Shown: one piece after another, positions 35,189 to 44,557 of the stretch
How the letters are laid out: each line of letters opens with the position of its first letter
Numbering within the stretch: position 1 is the stretch's first letter
Program-made: the position numbers and the translations under genes
From: MPNP01 sp963668325
Lineage (GTDB): Bacteria; Pseudomonadota; Alphaproteobacteria; Rhodobacterales; Rhodobacteraceae
Assembly (NCBI GenBank): GCA_963668325.1
Contig: OY764222.1
Location: forward strand, 2,480,001-2,544,000
Length of the DNA: 64,000 bases
Direction of reading: 5' to 3'
The notes under the pieces: generated by a model
The model's database searches: none
What the model was told of the DNA's origin: nothing
What the model saw: the letters and a program-made list of their open reading frames with translations, nothing else

Positions 35189-38100
35189 GGTGCTTGGTGA
35201 TACAGGTAAGGGATTGATTGCATCTATATTGATGTATTTTACTCGTCATAAGACAGCTGCCAATCTCCTATTACTAATCATGATCTTAAGTGGGGTTGTA
35301 GCATTCCCTCAGATGCGGGCTCAATTTTTTCCAGATGTGGTCTTTGATCGTGTTTCGGTCTCAGTTCGATGGGATTCCGCTGGTGCCGAAGATATAGATG
35401 CCTCTATTGTTCAGCGAATGGTTCCAGTCTTGCAGGAAGTGGAAGGGGTAACAGGAACTCTGGCCACCTCCCGGGAAGGTCAGGCCAACATAGTCCTTGA
35501 ATTCGAACCTGATTGGGATATAGATCGTGCCGTTGACGAAATCGAAAGTGCTTTGGGTAATGTTAATGACCTACCAGAAGAGGCTGAAACTCCAACAGTC
35601 GTCCGCCGGAGTTGGCGAGATCGGGTTACTGATGTCATAATCCACGGTCCTGTCTCCGTTGACCTGTTGAGTCGGTTGTCGGATGAATTTGTTTTCAAAC
35701 TATTCGAAGGTGGTGTATCAAAGGTAAATATAAGGGGTATTGAAGCTCCCCGGACAATTGTCACTGTTCCTGAAGTTGGTCTAATAAGACATAATGTTAC
35801 CCTTAATGAAATCGCTTCGGCCATTGGTGAGGAAGCCAATACCAATCCAACTGGCGAGGTAGGAGGAACTGCTCGTGTTCGAACTGGGATCGAAAAGCGT
35901 ACCCCTGAGGAAATAACCCAGATATTTGTCCGAACGTATCCAGACGGCTCAAAATTACTGGTTGGTGACCTTGCTCGGGTCACAATTGAAGGTATTGATC
36001 GTAGAAGAGCCTATTTTGTAGGAGATAATCCGGCAATTTCAATCAGCGTTGAGCGTTCAGGTGGTGGTGATGCAATCGAACTTCAGCGGAAAGTAGAGGA
36101 CATTGCTGAAGAATTACAAATGACCCTCCCCCAGGGTGTAGAGATTGATCTTATCCGAACAAGGGCTGAAGCAATTACCAACAGGTTAAATCTCCTTTAC
36201 AAAAATGGGTTGCTGGGTCTTGCTCTTGTGGTTGGCGCGCTTTTCCTCTTCCTGAATGCCCGGACGGCGTTTTGGGTTGCAGCTGGCATTCCGACGGCAA
36301 TGTTTGCAACGATTGCACTGATGTATGTATTTGGTTTTACCCTGAACATGATTTCAATGTTTGCCTTGATCATTACCCTCGGTCTGATTGTAGATGATGC
36401 TATCGTTGTTGGGGAACATGCCGATTTCAGGTTCAGGCGATTAGGTGAATCACCTCTAAATGCAGCAGAAAATGCCGCAACACTGATGGCAGCACCAATT
36501 TTTGCAGCCAGCATTACAACAATTATTGCCTTTTTTGGCATTACGGTCATAGGAGGCAGGTTCGGATCTTTGCTGATTGATTTGCCCTTTACAGTTATAG
36601 TAGTGTTGGCAGCTTCTTTGCTGGAATGCTTCCTTGTGCTTCCTCATCACATGAAAAATGCCCTTGCCAATTCACAACAGAACAAATGGTATGATTTTCC
36701 AAGTCGATTGGTTGATCGCGGGTTTCTATGGTTTCAACGGGTGATTTTCAGGCCATGCATCAAGGCGATTATTCTAAGCCGGTACGTGATTATAACCGCA
36801 GCTATCCTACTTTTGACCTGGCAACTTACTTTTATTCTAGATGGCAAAGTCAAATGGCGATTTTTCAATGCCCCGGAACTAGGTTCAGTCAATGGCAATT
36901 TCGCCATGGCTCCAGGAGCAACCAGATCCGATTCGCTGGAAATGATGAAAGAGTTGCAACGTGCAGCCGAAGCTGTTGGTCTGAAATATGAGGAAGAACA
37001 CGGTCAAAATCCTATTACATTTGCGATTGCAGAGGTAGGTGGTACAACCGGCCGAGGGTTATTTAGTGCGGATACCAAGGATAGTGATCAGCTTGGCTCT
37101 ATTGCCATCGAATTGATTGATGCGGACTTGCGGCCTTATTCATCTTTTGCCTTTGTCGCTGAACTTCAAGATGAGGTCAGGAAACATCCCCTACTTGAAA
37201 CTTTGGCATTTAGAGGTGGCAGGCGTGGACCAGGTGGAGATGCCCTGGATGTCAAATTGTTTGGTAACAATATTTTTGTTTTGAAAGATGCCGCCGAGAA
37301 ATTGAAATCAGAAGTGAGTTCCTTTACTGAGGTATCAGCCGTCGAAGACGATTTAGCCTTCGATAAGGAAGAACTGATCCTGACCCTGACAGCCCAGGGG
37401 GAGGCACTCGGGTTCACAATCGATGGGCTTGCAAGGATATTGCGCGACCGATTGAGCGGCGTTTCTGCAGCTACTTTTCCAGTTGGCACCAGGTCTGGGG
37501 AAATTATTGTCCAGTTGCCAGAAGACGAAATGACCGCAGATTTCCTGGAAGGTACTTTGATCAGGTCCCCAGATAACACCTACATCCTATTGGCAGATAT
37601 TGTTCAGATTTCCACGAAGATTGGGTTTTCAACAATTCGCCGGGATAATGGGGTACGGGTGGTTTCGGTTACTGGCGATATTTCAGAAGATGATCCTGCC
37701 CGGGCAACTGAAGTGGTAAGCGCTCTCAAGACCGAAATTTTACCCCAATTGGAACGCGATTTTGGTGTCTCCCATGTCCTTTCCGGTCTGGCCGAACAGG
37801 AACAGGAATTTCTTAATGATGCCAGGCTTGGATTTTCCCTGGTTATCCTCGGGATATTTATCACGCTGGTGTGGGTATTATCCAGCTGGACCAAACCTCT
37901 TATCGTTATTTTTACCATTCCCTTCGGATTGATTGGGGCAGTATGGGGGCATTATCTTTGGAATATACCATTATCGATGTTTTCAGTCATTGGTCTGGTT
38001 GGCATGAGTGGCATCATAATCAATGACTCAATCGTTCTGATTTCTACCATCAATTTATATTCACGTACCCGTAGCATGTATAGATCTATTGTTGATGCTA

Positions 38101-38594
38101 CCTGTGACCGTTTACGACCAGTTATGCTGACAACCCTAACAACGATACTAGGGCTTTTGCCACTATTGTATGAGACATCACAACAAGCCAGTTTCCTTAA
38201 GCCAACGGTAATTACCTTGACCTATGGCTTGGGTTTTGGTTTCTTTCTGGTCTTGCTTTTGGTTCCTTCATTACTCTATGTTCATACTGATTTAAGTCGG
38301 CTGTTGGTCGCACTCAGACGTAGTCTTTCTGCTGGCCGGCGTAATCGTATAACCCGTATTGGCATAGGAATAACCTCTCTGGTTGGAATTTTGATATTTT
38401 CATCGACGGTAGGAGTCACAATACTGACAGGGAATTTACCCCTATTGGAATTGATACCAACTGAATTGGAAGGATTGAGTTTGATATCACCAATTTTATT
38501 GGCTTATATCCTTTTTGCAATGGGTATGGCAGTTATATGTGTAACCACTTATTTGGTTGTCTTATATTTGAAAAGACGTTCACTCTCAGCTTAG
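35181..38594 (+). CDS. RND-family efflux transporter, AcrB/MdtB-like
   Basis: A 1137-residue inner-membrane proton-driven pump. The N-terminal helix (AANLLLLIMILSGVVAFPQM) leads into the first porter domain. The relay helix TM4 contains GLIVDDAIVVGEHADFRFR with both conserved Asp residues. The second half repeats the design with VGMSGIIINDSIVLIS. The extra C-terminal 100 residues have two further hydrophobic segments beyond the usual twelve, which is slightly atypical. It starts at GTG 35181, overlapping the adaptor gene. No outer-membrane channel gene is adjacent, so it probably uses a channel encoded elsewhere. Its substrates are unknown. Confidence 0.93.
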   Translation: MAKVLGDTGKGLIASILMYFTRHKTAANLLLLIMILSGVVAFPQMRAQFFPDVVFDRVSVSVRWDSAGAEDIDASIVQRMVPVLQEVEGVTGTLATSREGQANIVLEFEPDWDIDRAVDEIESALGNVNDLPEEAETPTVVRRSWRDRVTDVIIHGPVSVDLLSRLSDEFVFKLFEGGVSKVNIRGIEAPRTIVTVPEVGLIRHNVTLNEIASAIGEEANTNPTGEVGGTARVRTGIEKRTPEEITQIFVRTYPDGSKLLVGDLARVTIEGIDRRRAYFVGDNPAISISVERSGGGDAIELQRKVEDIAEELQMTLPQGVEIDLIRTRAEAITNRLNLLYKNGLLGLALVVGALFLFLNARTAFWVAAGIPTAMFATIALMYVFGFTLNMISMFALIITLGLIVDDAIVVGEHADFRFRRLGESPLNAAENAATLMAAPIFAASITTIIAFFGITVIGGRFGSLLIDLPFTVIVVLAASLLECFLVLPHHMKNALANSQQNKWYDFPSRLVDRGFLWFQRVIFRPCIKAIILSRYVIITAAILLLTWQLTFILDGKVKWRFFNAPELGSVNGNFAMAPGATRSDSLEMMKELQRAAEAVGLKYEEEHGQNPITFAIAEVGGTTGRGLFSADTKDSDQLGSIAIELIDADLRPYSSFAFVAELQDEVRKHPLLETLAFRGGRRGPGGDALDVKLFGNNIFVLKDAAEKLKSEVSSFTEVSAVEDDLAFDKEELILTLTAQGEALGFTIDGLARILRDRLSGVSAATFPVGTRSGEIIVQLPEDEMTADFLEGTLIRSPDNTYILLADIVQISTKIGFSTIRRDNGVRVVSVTGDISEDDPARATEVVSALKTEILPQLERDFGVSHVLSGLAEQEQEFLNDARLGFSLVILGIFITLVWVLSSWTKPLIVIFTIPFGLIGAVWGHYLWNIPLSMFSVIGLVGMSGIIINDSIVLISTINLYSRTRSMYRSIVDATCDRLRPVMLTTLTTILGLLPLLYETSQQASFLKPTVITLTYGLGFGFFLVLLLVPSLLYVHTDLSRLLVALRRSLSAGRRNRITRIGIGITSLVGILIFSSTVGVTILTGNLPLLELIPTELEGLSLISPILLAYILFAMGMAVICVTTYLVVLYLKRRSLSA

Positions 38595-38826
38595 GTATTC
38601 ATTGATTCTGACGACAGTGCCAATTTTTATGGAATATAATTTTGATTTATATTAGTACCAACTGACTTGTTTTGAATTTGCTACGTCCGAGAGTGGGTAT
38701 TTTGTAAAGGGTTGAAAACTCATGCTGAAGAATATGAAAGAAGACAGGCCTACACCCGCTGGTTAGTAGGAAAAATTGCCGCAATTTTGATTTGAAATAC
38801 TTGTGGGGCTTGTCCTTGAAATAGGC

Positions 38827-39876
38827 TCAGATTTCGTCTACCGGCACGACCTGTCCAGTGATACAGGCTGTCTGTATGGCCTCGATTACCATTAATGTTT
38901 GCAAACCCTCTTTTCCAGAAACCAGCGGGGCAGCAGTTCCCATAATCACGTCGGCGAAATGTGCCATTTGGTTAACCAGTGGGTCAGATGCTTCCCGGGT
39001 CAAAGTAGTGGCCGAGATGGGAGTCCACCAGTCTCGCAAACCATCCTTATGGGTCCAGAGTCGTAAATCTGGCAAGGATAGCGAACCGTGGGATCCACCA
39101 ATAAATATACTGCTCTCACCTGTTGGCGGATATATGGGATATTCACGCGAAGTCAGTTCCCAGCTCCAGGGGGCTACTATACTGTCAGAGAGAGTAATCG
39201 TTCCAATGGCCCCATTCCGTAATTTCAAAACCGCAGCAGCAACATCTTCATTTTCATACCCACGTGCTGAAGGTGTTGATTGCCCTTGTACTGTTTCCAC
39301 TTCCCCACAGAGATAACGAATCAGGTCAATATCATGTACAAGATTCACCGAGATTGGTCCTGCCCCATTTCTTTTACGCCACGGAGCATCATCAAAATAG
39401 TAGTCTGGTTTGTAAAACCAGGTATTGACGTGTACGGCACGTACTCTTCCAATGTCCCTCGCAGCAATTACATCCCGTGCTTTGCGGATAAGTGGATTAT
39501 ATCTCCGATGATGTCCTACCAGCAAAACTACTCCGGCTTCCTCTGCTGCTGAAACCAGTTTGGCAGAATCATGGGAAGTATTACCCAATGGCTTTTCAAC
39601 TAAAACAGGACAGCCATACTTTACACAAACGAGTCCCTGCTCAACATGCAACTTTGTTGGGGTTGCCAAGATCACACCATCTGGGGATTGTTCAGCAAAC
39701 AAATCTTCCAATGTATCCAGGCATGGCAGATTACGGTTGTCAGCATAATTGTGACCAGCTTCTTCAGGGTCAACAATGGCACAAAGAGAAACCCCTGGTA
39801 ATTTATCAATTGCATCAGCATGACGTCTGCCAACCAACCCAATTCCCGCAATTGCCAAGTGCAAAATTTCTGTCAA
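38827..39876 (-). CDS. Gfo/Idh/MocA-family oxidoreductase
   Basis: A 349-residue NAD(P)-dependent dehydrogenase. The Rossmann start IAGIGLVGRRHADAI is followed by ILATPTKLHVEQGL and the catalytic-type block VLVEKPLGNTSHDSAKL, which contains the EKP motif. NLVHDIDLIRYLCGEV carries the conserved His-Asp of the substrate site. It starts at TTG 39876 with AGGAA upstream. Members act on inositols, sugars or their derivatives; the substrate here cannot be named. The region downstream (38595-38826) holds no gene. Confidence 0.9.
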   Translation of the reverse strand: MTEILHLAIAGIGLVGRRHADAIDKLPGVSLCAIVDPEEAGHNYADNRNLPCLDTLEDLFAEQSPDGVILATPTKLHVEQGLVCVKYGCPVLVEKPLGNTSHDSAKLVSAAEEAGVVLLVGHHRRYNPLIRKARDVIAARDIGRVRAVHVNTWFYKPDYYFDDAPWRKRNGAGPISVNLVHDIDLIRYLCGEVETVQGQSTPSARGYENEDVAAAVLKLRNGAIGTITLSDSIVAPWSWELTSREYPIYPPTGESSIFIGGSHGSLSLPDLRLWTHKDGLRDWWTPISATTLTREASDPLVNQMAHFADVIMGTAAPLVSGKEGLQTLMVIEAIQTACITGQVVPVDEI

Positions 39877-39982
39877 AAAGGTATTCCTAGAAGCAAATGC
39901 TTTTTAATTATATTCGAACCGGCACAATTTCATAAATTATAATTATTAGTTTAATCCATATCCATTTGAACAATAGCAAAAA

Positions 39983-41002
39983 TTAGGACTTCAATTTACT
40001 GGCTTTCATCTTAAGCCGCTCATTCATTTGTTTGTCTGCTTTAACCGTCCCATCATGAAAGGTCCCGAACCACTTGTCAAAAGGGAATATTCCATCCGAA
40101 TAATTCACTTCAAAATATTTGTGATGGAGATAATGGGCAAAACAATGGGTATCTATTGCCCCCTTACCTTCTATTACGATCTTGTCAAACCCAGTATGAT
40201 CCGGTCCAGGTGATAAGGCTGCATGAAACAGTTGGTTCAGTACATGAATTGGATGTGATGGTATGATCCAATGAATAAAGATACTGGAAAAGTAAATCAG
40301 ATGTTCGACCGGATGCATGGACAGTCCGGACCATGGACCTGGATTTGAATTCGCATGGTGCACCTTATGGACTGTTCGATAGAGGGGCGGCCAATGAATT
40401 ATCCGATGAATGCAGTAGAAATGAAACTCTCTGATCATGGGAATCAAAAACAACATGCCAATGAACAGTAAAGGGTTTTCCCCGAAACTCAAATGTGGAA
40501 TAAACCCATTCGCCATCATCCAAAAAGTCAGAATTTCATAACCAGACCAGATTGGTAATCCACTGGCAAAGCACCAGGTCAAATTATCCTTTATTTGACT
40601 ACGAAACAAAAAGGACGACCCGTCCGTCTCCAACCATGAAGGGTTATACTTGAATTCCTTACCCTGGCGCCTTTTTACGTACAGGTGAAGATGAAATGCT
40701 CCAAACCAGGCAAGCATTAACCCGGCATTCCTTAAAACAATCTGAAGGATCCAACCTGGTTCAAAGGTTTGCATGGCCTCCAGCGGTGGGGTTAAGATCA
40801 ACCATACCCCCAAACTAATTAAGAAATAAATGAAATTCCAAGGAAAAAGATAACCAGGGAAACCAAATATCCACTTAAACAACCTGACAGGTCTTACAGG
40901 CCAAATGAAAAGTGGGGCGTATTTAACCTTTTCAAAAGGTCGCCAATGCCCTCTTCTATCCCTTTGGCCAAATTTATTTTCTGATATGTCCAAATCTTTC
41001 AT
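39983..41002 (-). CDS. Sterol desaturase/fatty-acid hydroxylase family membrane protein
   Basis: A 339-residue integral membrane di-iron oxygenase. The histidine clusters are HFYCIHRIIHW, HKVHHANSNPG, HPVEH and HCFAHYLHHK, matching the family's HX3-4H, HX2HH and HX2-3HH motifs. At least five hydrophobic segments surround them. I use ATG 41002, two codons inside the longer in-frame TTG start. It is transcribed divergently from the pca cluster. The lipid substrate is not determined. Confidence 0.9.
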   Translation of the reverse strand: MKDLDISENKFGQRDRRGHWRPFEKVKYAPLFIWPVRPVRLFKWIFGFPGYLFPWNFIYFLISLGVWLILTPPLEAMQTFEPGWILQIVLRNAGLMLAWFGAFHLHLYVKRRQGKEFKYNPSWLETDGSSFLFRSQIKDNLTWCFASGLPIWSGYEILTFWMMANGFIPHLSFGENPLLFIGMLFLIPMIREFHFYCIHRIIHWPPLYRTVHKVHHANSNPGPWSGLSMHPVEHLIYFSSIFIHWIIPSHPIHVLNQLFHAALSPGPDHTGFDKIVIEGKGAIDTHCFAHYLHHKYFEVNYSDGIFPFDKWFGTFHDGTVKADKQMNERLKMKASKLKS

Positions 41003-41141
41003 CGCCAAAAATTCTCAACGGATTTTTTTCTTTTACTAATAGAACAATACCAAAATTGCCAATTGGGAAAAAATCACCTATTTAGAATAACGCCAATGAT
41101 GAAACTGGCATAGTGATAAATTAAAAATATGTGGAATAGTT

Positions 41142-41543
41142 TTGGCTTTAAGTTCGGGACAAGATAATACCAAAAACCCTTTAGGTAACCAAACCAGAAG
41201 AAAAGTTTTGGGTGATGCCCATGTTAATAGGGCCAACAAATCAACAACTGAATTTGATGCTCCTTTCCAGGAGTTAATCACCAGTGCTGCCTGGGAAAAA
41301 GTTTGGTCGCGACCTCATATTACTCTACGGGAAAGGTCTATGTTAACATTGGCTTTGTTGGCAGCCCTTGGACATGAAAAAGAATTTGCCATGCATTTAA
41401 AAGCCACGGCCAATACTGGAGCTACCATGGAGGATGTTTCCGAAGTCCTTCTTCATGTTGCCATTTATGCTGGAGTACCAGCAGCCAACACGGCTTATGG
41501 TATTGCTAAAAAAACTTTCAAAGAAATGGAAACAGGGGGGTAG
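41142..41543 (+). CDS. pcaC: 4-carboxymuconolactone decarboxylase
   Basis: A 133-residue CMD-family decarboxylase converting gamma-carboxymuconolactone to beta-ketoadipate enol-lactone. It has the conserved block RPHITLRERSMLTLALLAAL, then AMHLKATANTGATMEDVSEV and HVAIYAGVPAANTAY, all family signatures. It starts at TTG 41142 with GGAA just upstream. It is the first gene of the protocatechuate cluster. It is not fused to the enol-lactonase PcaD (a full fusion would be about 380 residues), and no separate pcaD follows. Confidence 0.93.
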   Translation: MALSSGQDNTKNPLGNQTRRKVLGDAHVNRANKSTTEFDAPFQELITSAAWEKVWSRPHITLRERSMLTLALLAALGHEKEFAMHLKATANTGATMEDVSEVLLHVAIYAGVPAANTAYGIAKKTFKEMETGG

Positions 41544-41545
41544 CC

Positions 41546-42286
41546 TTGACCAAATCCACTCCTCCTTCAGGAGGTTTCTTTCCTCGAAATTTCAAGATTC
41601 ACCCTCCTGCTTATGCACCTGCTTATAAAAGCAGTATAGTCCGGTCTCCAAAACTGGCCCTCGTTTCCATTGGTAACGGCTTATCTGAATTAACTGGCCC
41701 TGTATTTGGCCATGAAGAACTGGGGCCTACTGATAATGATCTGATTGCTAACTACGCAGCACAAGGAGAATCACCCATCGGGGAGAGAATAATTGTCTAT
41801 GGGAAACTTCTTGATGAAAGAGGAAAAGGAATTGAAGGTGCATTGATTGAAATTTGGCAAGCCAATTCTGCAGGTCGTTATCGACATCCCAATGACAAAT
41901 ATTTGGGACCACTGGATCCCAATTTTGGCGGATGTGGCCGTACCATTACCGGTGAAGGAGGTAGTTACGAGTTCAGGACGATCAAACCAGGCCCCTATCC
42001 ATGGCCGAATGGTATAAACGATTGGCGACCATCCCATATTCATTTTTCCCTTTTTGGACCAGGCTTTGCCCAAAGACTCATAACCCAGATGTACTTTGAA
42101 GGTGATCCATTGATTAAGATATGTCCAATCGTAAATACAATCCCGGACAACGAATCTATTGACCTTTTAATCGCTCGGCTTGATATGGCCAACACCATCC
42201 CCATGGATGCTCGTGCTTATGAATTTAATATCGTTCTAAGAGGCCAAAGGTCTACTCTTTTCGAAAATCGCCTGGAAGGGAATTAG
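41546..42286 (+). CDS. pcaH: Protocatechuate 3,4-dioxygenase beta subunit
   Basis: A 246-residue intradiol dioxygenase subunit that binds the non-heme iron and cleaves protocatechuate. Typical blocks are SELTGPVFGHEELGPTDND, IVYGKLLDERGKGIEGALIE, IWQANSAGRYRHPND and YPWPNGINDWRPSHIHFS, which holds the iron-binding Tyr/His set. It starts at TTG 41546, two bases after pcaC, next to a G-rich ribosome-binding site. The alpha subunit begins at the base after its stop. Confidence 0.94.
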   Translation: MTKSTPPSGGFFPRNFKIHPPAYAPAYKSSIVRSPKLALVSIGNGLSELTGPVFGHEELGPTDNDLIANYAAQGESPIGERIIVYGKLLDERGKGIEGALIEIWQANSAGRYRHPNDKYLGPLDPNFGGCGRTITGEGGSYEFRTIKPGPYPWPNGINDWRPSHIHFSLFGPGFAQRLITQMYFEGDPLIKICPIVNTIPDNESIDLLIARLDMANTIPMDARAYEFNIVLRGQRSTLFENRLEGN

Positions 42287-42910
42287 ATGGTCAATTCTCC
42301 GCAGATTCTTCAGGAACTTCCGTCTCAAACAGCCGGACCTTATGTACATATTGGATGTGTGCCCAAGACAGCCGGTTTGGATACCATGTACGGTGGACAG
42401 CATTTGGGTTCCCAAATGATTAATGACAAAACCCTTGGAACAAGAATTTCGATCGAGGGTAAAATTTATGATGGTACCGGAACTCCTATCAAGGATGGTA
42501 TTATTGAAGTATGGCAAGCAGATGCCCAAGGTTTTTTCTGCAGTCCTGAAGAAAAACGTGGTAAACCGGACCAGAATTTTCGAGGCTGGGGTCGGCAACC
42601 GACTGACAGGCTCACAGGAGCGTTTCAATTTGAAACGATCAAACCCGGAAAAACCCCATATATGGCTACTGATAAATTCCAAGCCCCCCATCTAAGTATT
42701 TGGGTTGCTGCACGGGGTGTCAATTTGGGATTACATACCAGAATGTACTTTCCCGAGGAGGTTGAGGCAAATGACAAGGACCCAATTTTGAATCGCCTTG
42801 AACATCAAAATCGAGTACATACCCTTATCGCCAAGCCCTTGTCGGATGGAAAGTATCAATTTGATATTGTCCTGCAGGGTCACAATGAAACTGTTTTTTT
42901 TGACGTATAA
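42287..42910 (+). CDS. pcaG: Protocatechuate 3,4-dioxygenase alpha subunit
   Basis: A 207-residue partner of PcaH. It opens with the family start SQTAGPYVHIGCVPKTAGL and has the RISIEGKIYDGTGTPIKDGI and EVWQADAQGFFCSPE blocks. The C-terminal APHLSIWVAARGVNLGLHTR is typical of alpha subunits. The ATG abuts the pcaH stop with no gap, so the two are made in equal amounts. It lacks the iron ligands, as expected for the non-catalytic subunit. Confidence 0.94.
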   Translation: MVNSPQILQELPSQTAGPYVHIGCVPKTAGLDTMYGGQHLGSQMINDKTLGTRISIEGKIYDGTGTPIKDGIIEVWQADAQGFFCSPEEKRGKPDQNFRGWGRQPTDRLTGAFQFETIKPGKTPYMATDKFQAPHLSIWVAARGVNLGLHTRMYFPEEVEANDKDPILNRLEHQNRVHTLIAKPLSDGKYQFDIVLQGHNETVFFDV

Positions 42911-42927
42911 ACCCTGCCAATTTTCTT

Positions 42928-43776
42928 ATGACAAAATTCAAGCCTCTATCCGAAGCAATTGCTGATAACTTGTTTTCTGGAGCTTTTATAGCCTTTGAAG
43001 GCTTTACCCATTTAATCCCTTATGCGGCTGCCCACGAGACAATCCGAAGTGGAATAAGGGATCTGACCCTTGCCCGTATGACGCCAGATGTAATCTATGA
43101 CCAGATGATCGGTATGGGTATGGTTAAAAAATTGGTATTTTCCTATGCAGGTAATCCAGGTGTAGGATTGTTGCGGCGTTTAAGGGATGCTGTGGAAAAC
43201 GATTGGCCTTGCCCAATTGCAATTGAAGAGCATTCGCATGCAGCAATGGCCAATTCCTATGAAGCAGGAGCATCGAATTTGCCCTTGGCCATTCTAAGGG
43301 GATATCAAGGAGCAGGTTTAAAACAGGTCAATCCTAATATTAAAAGCATCGAATGCCCCTTCTCTGGAGAAACATTGGCTGCAGTCCCTGCTCTGAGACC
43401 CGATGTTGCTGTTATTCATGCTCAAAAGGCTGATCGCAAGGGAAATGTTTTGGTAGAGGGAATTATCGGTGTGCAGAAGCAAGCCGTCTTGGCCGCTAAA
43501 AAAGCTATAGTTACTGTTGAGGAAATTGTTCCTGAATTAAATGGTCACCCAAATGCTTGTATTATCCCTTCTTGGGCCATTACATCAATTTCAACTGTAC
43601 CAGGAGGCGCTCACCCTTCTTATGCCCAAGGTTACTATGATAGGGATAATGCTGCTTATCTGGAATGGGATAAAATCTCAAGTGACCGAAATACATTTAC
43701 CGAATGGATGCAATCCAATGTTCTCGAGCAAGGACCTGGGGTATTTCAGTCCCGAGTAGAACATCTGAGAGATTGA
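42928..43776 (+). CDS. pcaI: CoA-transferase subunit A, probable 3-oxoadipate CoA-transferase
   Basis: A 282-residue family I CoA-transferase alpha subunit of the glutaconate CoA-transferase (GctA) branch. Blocks are FIAFEGFTHLIPYAAAHE, LTLARMTPDVIYDQMIG and DVAVIHAQKADRKGNVLVEG. It is longer than the classical Pseudomonas putida PcaI (about 230 residues) and nearer to the CatI type. Its location inside the pca cluster gives the substrate: beta-ketoadipate activated with succinyl-CoA. It lies 17 bases after pcaG and 1 base before its partner. Confidence 0.88.
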   Translation: MTKFKPLSEAIADNLFSGAFIAFEGFTHLIPYAAAHETIRSGIRDLTLARMTPDVIYDQMIGMGMVKKLVFSYAGNPGVGLLRRLRDAVENDWPCPIAIEEHSHAAMANSYEAGASNLPLAILRGYQGAGLKQVNPNIKSIECPFSGETLAAVPALRPDVAVIHAQKADRKGNVLVEGIIGVQKQAVLAAKKAIVTVEEIVPELNGHPNACIIPSWAITSISTVPGGAHPSYAQGYYDRDNAAYLEWDKISSDRNTFTEWMQSNVLEQGPGVFQSRVEHLRD

Positions 43777-43777
43777 T

Positions 43778-44557
43778 ATGGATTATACATCCTATGAAAT
43801 AATGGTTGTCTCAGCGGCTAGATTCCTAAAAAATGATGATGTGTGTTTTGTCGGTATTGGCGCACCTTCCGCAGCCTGTAACTTGGCCAAATTAACTAAT
43901 GCTCCTGATATCACGTTAATCTATGAATCTGGCACTATAGGAACTTCTCCCGAGGTTTTACCTTTATCCATCGGGGATGGAGAACTTTGTAAAACAGCCC
44001 TTACTACCGTATCTGGAGTAGAAATGTTCAATTACTGGCTGCAGGGTGGACGGATAACCGTTGGGTTTCTAGGTGCAGCTCAGCTTGATCGATTTGGTAA
44101 TATAAATACTACAGTGATTGGAAGTTATGAAAGGCCGAAAGTCAGATTACCAGGTGGAGGCGGGGCACCAGAGATTGCATCACATTCCAAGCAGGTTTAT
44201 ATCATAATGAAGCAGTCGCCACGAAGTTTTGTTAGCAAGATTGATTTCTTTACATCCTTTGGATTTGGGAAAGGGTATTCTGAAAGAAAAGATAAAGGGA
44301 TTACAACTAAAGGTCCCCAATTGCTTGTAACTGATATGGCCATATGGAGGCCTGATCCAGTTTCAAAAGAGTTGCAGGTAGTGGCCTTGAATCCAGGTAT
44401 CACAAGGGAAAAAATGCAAGAGACTGTTGGTTGGCCAATTAGGTATGCAGAAAACCTGAAAGAAAATAGCCCCCCAACCAAGCAGGAGCTTGAAATTTTA
44501 AGAGACCTGCAAGAAAGAACAAAAATAGCTCATAGTAAATCAGGAAGTCTGGGTTAG
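43778..44557 (+). CDS. pcaJ: CoA-transferase subunit B, probable 3-oxoadipate CoA-transferase
   Basis: A 259-residue beta subunit of the same transferase. The catalytic Glu that forms the CoA thioester is in LIYESGTIGTSPEV, near residue 50. GVEMFNYWLQGGRITVGFL and the glycine-rich LPGGGGAPEIASHSKQ are family signatures. As for its partner, the GctB/CatJ-like length and blocks differ from classical PcaJ. It overlaps pcaF by one base (TAGTG). Confidence 0.88.
   Translation: MDYTSYEIMVVSAARFLKNDDVCFVGIGAPSAACNLAKLTNAPDITLIYESGTIGTSPEVLPLSIGDGELCKTALTTVSGVEMFNYWLQGGRITVGFLGAAQLDRFGNINTTVIGSYERPKVRLPGGGGAPEIASHSKQVYIIMKQSPRSFVSKIDFFTSFGFGKGYSERKDKGITTKGPQLLVTDMAIWRPDPVSKELQVVALNPGITREKMQETVGWPIRYAENLKENSPPTKQELEILRDLQERTKIAHSKSGSLG

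Noticed and set aside
38721..38765. 14-codon frame MLKNMKEDRPTPAG between the RND gene and the oxidoreductase
   Set aside because: Too short, no conserved context, and the ribosome-binding site is poorly spaced.
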